From: Isochrysis galbana
Taxonomy: Eukaryota; Haptophyta; Isochrysidales; Isochrysidaceae
Direction: 5' to 3'
Length of the DNA: 64,000 bases
NCBI GenBank assembly: GCA_018136815.1
Contig: CM030935.1
Location: 2,058,388 to 2,122,387 of the forward strand
Shown here piece after piece: positions 11,701 through 20,700 of the stretch. The translations under genes were made by a program, and so were the position numbers. How positions within the stretch are numbered: the first letter of the stretch is position 1; every line of letters begins with the position of its first letter. The notes beneath the pieces are model-generated. The model was not told the origin of the DNA. It ran no database searches and was given only the letters and a program-made list of their open reading frames with translations.

Positions 11701-14700
11701 AAAAGCCCGATTCGCCTTGGCCCGGTGCAGCGCGTACGCGCAAGAGAGGCTCCTCTTTCGGCGATGGCCAATGCCAAGGAGCCCGTTCGTTGATCGCGAG
11801 AGGCGTGAGAGACCGCTGCTCGCGTTGCTCTAGGCTTCGTTGGGCAAGCGCGGCAACCCGCTCCTTCTTACGGGCGCGGCCCCTGGCAAATGACTCTTTA
11901 CGTGCTAGCGGATCTCGGCCAGAAGACACCTCGCCCTCGCCGACGTCGTGCTCAGCGTTGCCGGGGCTCCGATGGATACTGGACTTGGGGTTGTGTTGTT
12001 CGCACTCGAGAACAAGCCCAGCACGATTATAAAGCCAGAAACGCTGGACAAAGGTCACCACTTTGATGCGCCCGTGATCCGTGTTGGCGAGCGGCGTGAT
12101 ATGGAGCGCCAAATCATACTTGCCCGCTCGTAGCGATCGCGCGGCCGAAGCCCCAAGCTCAAGTTGACCTAGGCCAACGAGCAACGAAAAAGGAGAAGAC
12201 CAGCCGCCATCGGATTCGTCCTTACGCAACGGCTTGTCATTGAGAGCAGTCTGCCGCATCACGACGTCGGGTTTGACGCGTACGGCCAACGAATGCCGTG
12301 AGCCATTGGCAATGGACTCTAGAAGGGTTTGCTGGTCCGACATCGTCTGCTCTTCGATTGCCACCACATTCCCCTCGTCGCCATTGCCGCCAGTATCGAC
12401 GACTTCACCTGCTGCCGCTTCAGCCACCTCGCGCGCCTCTGCCTCTGCGTCCTCAACGGTATCAACTGCACCGGCACGCCCTTGAGTGTGGGCTTTCTTG
12501 CGCCCCACACGGAATTCGAGCGTAAGCCCGGTGCCATTGATCAGCCAATGTGTCGCATACACTTGCAACAAATGCCTAGCACATTGGCACCCCGAGCGAT
12601 GCTGGACCAGTAGCTTGAGTGATGTAGCGGCTGCTGACACGGCCTTGTCAGCACGGCGTTCCTGGCGCTTTTCGCGGCGCACGGACTTCTCACGAGTATT
12701 CAGATCCTCGAGAGAGCCTGTCGTTCCAGCAGCGCTCGGCTCATCGCTAACAGCAGCGCCGTCCGAGAGCCCGGGATTCGATTGGGTCATTGCCTGGGGC
12801 CTCTCGATACGGCGTGGTCGGAGACGCACCATTTCCACGCGATCTGCGCCACGCTGTGCGCCGTTGGCGTCTAGCTCGATCGGGGCGGACCAATCATATC
12901 CTGGCAGGCGCAATTGAAGAGCGTATCGCGCCCCCGCTACCATTGAGTGTACCTCGCGCAAGGCTCCATGTGGTGGCAGCTCCTCTTGGAGGACAGGTGG
13001 CTCGCCCTTGGCCCACGTGACTCGCCACTCTAGTGGCTCAGGGAGCAGATTTTGTATTGCAGCAGGGGCTTGGATGAGCATGCGGGCCGGACACCCCGTG
13101 GCGAGGCTGGCCTTGACCGGGTACCTCCAACACGTGGCAATAAGGTTGCAATTGTCATTCAGCCGGAGTGGGCGATTTGCAAAAGGCTGAGGAGGAGGCT
13201 TGGCACGCTCAAGAAATGGAGACGGTTTCAGCTCAGCTTCTTCGGATGGTATCGCGTATGCATCACTAGGCGTGGGTAGCAAATGAGCACCATGAGCAAC
13301 GGCATGTAACTGACAAAGTAGCAGGAGTGCGTGCCCACGATGATTGAGGAATGTCAAGCGCTCCTCCGAGGTCGTGCAAGTCAGGCCGATGGAGTTCGGT
13401 GTTGGGGTCTCCACTGGCTCAATGGAGAGGATCTCGTCAAAGGAGAATGTAGCGCGCGTCTCGTGCCCGAATAGGGAGCCTTTGAAACACAGGTAGCGTT
13501 GTGTCACGTACAACTTGCCCCGTGCCGAACCATCGGCATGGACAAGAGCGCATGCATACTCTTGGAGTACGAAAAGGTCCTGTTCGTGCTCAAGGTTGAA
13601 GCGCGCGCGCAAAGCAACATTTTCGGTGAGCATATCTCGGCGAAACTGCGTTGAGCAGCGTGCAACGAGAGTCTCAAGTAGATGTCGTATCTGATTGGCA
13701 CTTGCGAATGTGAAGCCGATGAGTGTGATGCTTGATGGGCTACTGCCCGCCGCGAGACTGAGGACCAGCCCCTTATTGTTCGGCAATTTGGACGTCTTCT
13801 TCACGATCGAAATTACTGCATCATAGTTCACCACTAGGCTTTTCTCTCGCCTCGCCAACTTTTTCTGAAAGGCGTGGTGATGCGGCTGAAAGTAAAAAGC
13901 AGCCGAACCGATGTACAAGTCTCCTGCGTGAGCTTGATTCGTTGCCTTGCTCAGGACGGACCCCTCGGAGGCGACCATTGAACAAGATATTACCCGCACC
14001 AAGTGCTGATGATCCGGCACATCGAAGATTGATCGCCATGCAGCGTCTTCCTCGGCGGTCGGTGGAGGCTCGTCATAGGCCAGTTGCGCTGGGAGCCACA
14101 AATACGGCGGGCCCTTTCCGAGAGCCGATGTCACATCTGCTGCGTCCAGAGCCGCTTTCACAACGTTCATTGGCACATCGCCTAGTCCACAGTCAGTGAT
14201 ACGCAAGCCACCTTCCAATTGTTCGCGCGAGATGGGTAGAGCGCCACCGCCCGGCTTCAAGAGGCCGGCGTGCTGCATTGGCTGATAAGGTAACTCGACG
14301 TCGACTGCGAGCGTGCGCTGAGTGCAATTGACTAGAGTGAACATGGAGCGGAGAGTGAGACGCGTGGTGCCGTTCCGCTGTTCGACCTCGCACACAAGCG
14401 AACGGACTTGCTTCGACGGAGATGGCCCACCCTCGTCAATTGGCAATACGGTAGTCCCCAAGCGATTGACAAGGAGTCCGGCGATGGGGCGCGCGCCCTG
14501 AAGACGCACAGTCAGTCGTCGTGGTGTGTCCTCGCACCATCCACGACTAGACAGCAACTCGGCTGCTTCGGCGTCCCACATCGAAAGACGAGCACTACCT
14601 CCAGCGGCCAGCTCATGCACTCGCCGCGTATTTGATCGAGAAATGGGGAATGCTTGACTGGGCGAAGCAACACGTGAAGCCACCACCTCATCATCCAACG

Positions 14701-17700
14701 TACGTGCGCCACGCGGTACCATGGGCACATCTGCCTCCTCGGTCGCCCAGTATCGTAAATCCTCGCCAGTCTCATTGACGATCCAATACAATGCGCCTTG
14801 GCCTCCTCCATCATGCTCAAAGAGAACATGGCCGTGAGCGTCGTTGACAGCCAGGGATGTTGGTCGGGGGCTCTTCCAAGTGCCCCTTGGAAGGGATGAT
14901 AGCCACAGAGCGCGACGGGCAGCTCGGCTACCAAGAAAGGCCTGGAGATTCGTGTGTACGGCTATAATCATTGTATCACTGACATTGATCTCTAGGGATC
15001 CACGCAACGAGAGATTAATGCTTGTTATGGGAGTCGCGTCGTTCGACTTCTGTAGCCGTAGTAAGAGGCTAAGAGGTTCTACCACGGGTTCCCAGCATAG
15101 CAATGAGAAGTTGTAGAAGTTGACCGCCATCGGCACAAGCACTTCAGCCGCCAATGGTGCTGTGGTCGTGACTTTATCCGTGGTCAAAGTGATTGGCTGC
15201 CCCTCTCCACCGAGCGCTAGCTGGACAAGCGGCAGGCATGGGCGGTCGCACGAGAGCAGAGTAATCTCAATGCCGGGCACGCTTCCTAGCAGCGTTTCCT
15301 GCATTTCGAGAGCCCGAAGGTGCTTGCCCCCTCCACCAAGGGCTGCAGGTGCAGCTGCGTTTGCCAGAGGATCCAATGGTCTCGTCAAATCTATCGGGAA
15401 GGTGGCAGCTGTGTGTTGATAGGCGGAGCTCACTGCGTCCACAAATATCAGCATCTCGAGTGAAATGGAAGCACGAAGCGGCTGATCGAGAGTGAGCGAC
15501 GTCTGCATTTTCCCGGGCCGCAATGATTGCGCAACGTGGAGCGCAAAGGGCTCTAGGAGAGCTGGTGCTTGATCTCTCACGGATGGAAGTGAGACGAGGT
15601 CACAGAGCGCTCCACACGCCCGCAACCCGTGCATTGCGGGCATGCGCGGCCATGCATCTGGAATTGGATCTTCGTAATAGCCAAGGGCTAGGCAAGTATG
15701 CGAATGTGATAGCTGCAAAGACAATTGGTCGTAGACCGCTGTTTGTGCTGGCTTGGTTTCAATCGCGCTAGTATCCAAACTAACGCCAACGGTGATGCCG
15801 TCGGGAACACGCATGGACTCCATCGAAAGGCTAATGTGAACAGCGACCAGGCGTGGTTCTATTTCTTGCGCGACAGGCGTCGCCATCGGCAAAGCACCTG
15901 GGCCTTCTTGGCCGTCCTCGTCGTCGTCGTCACCACTTCCATCTGCCGAGCAATGCATCCCCTCCGGAGCTCCAGGAGCAGGCTCTGTAACAAGGAGTTG
16001 TACCATTGGAATGGCAAGGCGTAGCTGTTGCCCTGTAGGAGGCGGCCTAGGCGGGAGCGCGCCATCGCGCGCCATCAATCGCGCTTTGCGCGCGGAAAGA
16101 ACGTTTGACGCACTGACGCCAGCACGCACGCCGAATTCAGCGAGTCCGAGGACAGCTTTTGGTAGCACCGAGACACTCAATCTGCCAATGGAGACGTCGA
16201 CCTGTTCAGGGTCACCGCCTTTTGTAGCCAAAGATACGAAGACCCCTGCGTCATCCGTCGTCCGGGCTGCAGCGTCTGCCTGCGATGCCGGCCTAATCTT
16301 CCCAGATCCTAGACCGTCCTTGTCCCTCGCAGCGTTGGTGATAACCCTGCTCCCAGCATGCAACGCCGTCTCGCCACGAGCCTCGGCGGCAGCGGCTGGC
16401 GAGGTAAGCGGTGGGCCAAGCATTCGAAACCAACGAATGGCGCCGGATGTGGTCTCAATGGTGACATAGCACGAGATCTTGGGTACCTCAATCTCAACGA
16501 AGGTGCGCCCGTCGAGTCTTTTATTGACACCGATGTCGAGGTTGTCGAGCCGGAGCTGAAGAAGTGGGCGCGAATCAGCGGCGTCGTGCAGCCAGAGCGC
16601 GGCTTGCGGAAGTCTGACCACTACCTTGAGATGGGTCGTCCCTCTTTGTGCCAGACGTGCACGCGCAGGGTCCTTGGGTAGTATAGGGATCAAGTTGAAG
16701 TTGTCAAGCCAGATTGCAAGGAGCAACCCAAAGTCGTCCGGGGTAAGACCTAGATGAACGGTGGACTTGAATTGCGTCAAGTCGATGATTAGTTCCTGGA
16801 AGGGTACCCCTAGTGAGGCTGCGGCAGCGTTCGAGAGCGGCTTCCGAAGAGTGAGCTCGAAGCGTGGGATCTCCTCTACTACAGTGAGCGCAAGGTGGCG
16901 CGGGGGCCCACGGCCGCGCGGGTGTACTGCGACGCCATGCACGCGCACCACGGATACCTTGATAAGGTCCATCAGAGTTGGCTCACCCACAGAGGAGGAA
17001 GCCACCATCGCATCGTAACATTTGAATTCCAGCCGGCCATCGGCGCTGGTGGGCATGGTCAGTATTGCACTTGGCACCAAGATCTTCCACGTTGGACGCC
17101 GCCGTGCCGCTGCAATGGCGCTCGCTGGGTCAGCCAGTGGTGCGGGCGGGACCGGCCGACCCCCGTTCGCGAGTCTAACAAGAGGCTTGCGGATCGCTCG
17201 CTCGATGAATTCGATGGAACGTAGCAATGGAGCAATGCGTAGCTCAAAATAAACAGGCTCTATATCAACGACGACGTCCAGGGTGCCACCCGTGTCCACA
17301 CCTTGCTCGAGGGTCACCACAGCTTGAGCGCCATTGCTCTTTGCAGCGTGCACGGTGGTTGCTGCAACGTCTACATCCTCATACCGGTACGCCTCGGTAC
17401 CCGGGCACTTGGCAATCGCCCGCGCCATTACAAATGTGTTCGCATCGGGGCGCTGGTTCTCAGGGCAGCGCATCTCGTCTAGAGATGCTCGGATGACTAG
17501 TGAAAGCTCTGGTTTCCCACCTGTTTCGATCGGCGGCGACTGTGTGAGCGCGACCTCCACGTCATCGACCGTCAACAGCATAATATGCGGCATCGGAATA
17601 TTTGGTGGCATGCCCTCGGGTGCAACTTCGAATGTCTCTCCGGTGGTAGCATCCCAAGGAATGCCAGCGACCGGCCCAGTGAGAGGCTCCGCGTTGAAGG

Positions 17701-20700
17701 CTACGCTAACGACGGAAACACGGGCACTAAAATTCAGACGCAAAGGACCTTGAGCCCGATTCGTATTGTCAACCAATCTAGACGCAGAATCCCTCTTGGT
17801 TTCGGCTGCCGTGGTGGCCTCAATGGGCGTCATCTCCCCGGCGCAATCCGCCGCAGCACGGGAGCTGGGAAAATGGGCATCGTCGGCCCACGCTCGGTCC
17901 GCTGCAGCCTCGGCAAGCACCTGCATGGCCTCGACGAGAGTGTACGAGCATAGGGAAAACACACCAGGATTCCACTGCAAGCGAAAGCCTTGCGCTTGGA
18001 CGCCAACGTCAGCAAGTATGGAGCCCTCGTCACCATGCTGGAGACTTGCGCTCAGCAGCGGAGCACATACTCCAGACGCGACGAAATCTTGAAGGTCGTC
18101 GCCACGCGTCTCGGACGTGCACCGCCCGTGTATCTTCGCCAACAGGCCGATCGGAACCGGAGGTGGTGCTTCGGAATTCAGCTGCACGAGAACTGACGCC
18201 TTTGGTGGGACACCACGTCGGCAGTCGATTACCTCGACGCTACCAACATACATAGAGAGCTGAGCACCACCGGCATCCGCTTGTAAAATGAGGTCCAGGG
18301 CTGATGATCGCAGGCATAATGATGAGTGTTCTTCCGCAAAGACTGGACGCTCACCTAGCGAGGCCGCGGTTGGTGCCGAGACAGATTCGACGTCGTTCCC
18401 AGAGTCGCGCTCGCGCTCATCCTCGTCTCGGTCAGCTAGTCCGACAGATACTTCGAGACCTTGCAACTGCAATCGAATACGAGCATGCTGGCACAAACCT
18501 AAATTAGCCACGCCCGCGCCAGGTGCGGTGGGCCTCTCAGCGACTACAGGCACATCTTGCACTTCTTCACCGGGAGACCCAAACACTTTGCACGACTCTG
18601 CATTGGAGACATTTGCTCGGGCACGCTGGGTGATTTCGTGGTAGAGGAGCAACATGGGAATTATAGCTCTCCTAGCGTGTTCAATCAAATCAATCGTCTC
18701 TGACAGCATGCGCGCTCCTACATGCACCCTTAGTGTGGGGAGTGCGCCATTCACTTCGATGGTGGGAAGCTTGGCCGATGCCACGGCTGCTGTCACAACG
18801 GCATGCACATCGTCGTCGTCATCGTCCGCGAGTGCGCCCTCGGAGATGCGTTCCACACGGACAAGCAGCCCCGTGTTGCTCGGATTTCTCACTGGACTGA
18901 CGGGTGTTGCATGAACAGCTTTTGACGACCAGACATCGAGCTCGCCGTCATCGAGATCATCAAATGGATCATGGCTCGAGGGGTCTGGAGATATTGAACC
19001 TTCTAATGGGCTACAAGGACGTAACTTGACTTGCTCGGCCGTGATGGTGGGGTGCGAAAGGCTTGGCTCCAAAGTGTCTTCCATAGGAGGGGCATACACA
19101 TATTCTTCGGGGAGGGCTAGTGAAAGCGATAGCATAAACGAGTCCATTATCGGACGGACGCCGGAGAGAGTGAATAGCTCCGCCGCCTCAGGTAAGTGGT
19201 CGAAGGTCGGTGGCACATGCCCATGAGGACGGTGCCTCATATGGCCGCCAAAAGAGAAAGTATTCGCGAGCGACGCACCCAAGCCTAGGTGTCCTTGGCC
19301 AGTAAGATTACCAAGGCTGATGTTGCCTGATGCCACTGATCGGGCGCTATCTCGGGTGAAAAAGGAGGTGACTGCTTCCACGAACGATCGGCGCCCACCG
19401 CCATCATCTAAGGAGACCGTGTCAGTGTGAGGGCCGCGCAGCGTGTCTAGGCCGACCCTCGCGCTAGAGGCCTGCCATGATACTGGCGTGCTCCACATCG
19501 TCCCCACGGCATTGGTGCGGAGGGCATCTGGTGTACGTGCGATATCCGGGCGCGGAGAGCCAGGACAAGAGCCTAGTTGAGATTGGCGAGACAGAAGGCT
19601 CGGCATAGCTGCCGAAGAGCGCGGCTGTGTCGTAGATGAGATAAACGTCGGCTGCGAGGCCAGTGCCATGACAGATGGCTGGGCGTGGGACACCGGCAAA
19701 TTGTGCGTGGGGGCTTCCCGAGATGCTTGTAATAGCACCGCTTGCTTTGCCCATGAAACTGCAATTCCGGCATGGATCCAAATACGCAGGGCATCTTGGC
19801 TGGCATGAGCTGGTGCGGCGACACCCACATGCAAACGCGGCATCTGTACCACCGGGGTATGAAGGCGTGGCGCGCCGGGGGTGATGATCACCGCAGAGAT
19901 GGATTCCGTGACATCTAATTGGAGCCCGACGAGCCAAGCTGGCAGCTTAACAGGCTTGCTGGGCGATGCAGAACGCGGTGCGGAAGTCTGGAGATGCACC
20001 CTTGCGCTCTTCCGTCCAATGATGGAGTCTAGGCCTTGATAGGCGTTCTCCGAGCGCCGTGCGCATTTTTCCTGTTGATCGATCACTAGACGGTCAATCA
20101 CGGCTTCGAGCTGCGCCATTAGCTGTGCACGCCTAGATGGTGTGCACGAGAAAGGTTGGGGAGGTGGAGATGGCGCGATGGCGGCGATGAAATCGGCTAG
20201 GGGCTGGATGATGCCAAGATGCAGTCTCATCGACAATGGCTGAGAGATGCACACCCCAGCCGACATGCCGACAATCTTTACGCCTGAACAATCGATCCCA
20301 ACCGTGATCTGACAAGCAGGAGTGGGGCTGTGGCCGGCTGCCGCATTGCCGCCCCGAAATACGTCACTCAAGGACCCGCCACTACGAGCAGCAACACATC
20401 GTGATCCCAAGTGCACGAGACAAACAGGAGCACTACTAGCAGAGCCCTGCGCGTGGACATGCTTCTCACGAGCTCGCCGCGGGCTGATTCGGGGACTGGT
20501 TGCTCGTGACTGCCATTGACTGTTGAGTCCGGTGAAGAAGATGCTGAGTGAGTGCACGCTGGCACTCAAGAAGGTGGCTGTGGAGGATTCAGAACCAATC
20601 ATCTCGAGTACAGCAGGATTCGCTCTGGAAGCACTATCCGGCGCAACTCTATGGTCTCTTGAGCTCCTTGGACGTCTCCCGACATGGCCGGTGCCCGTCG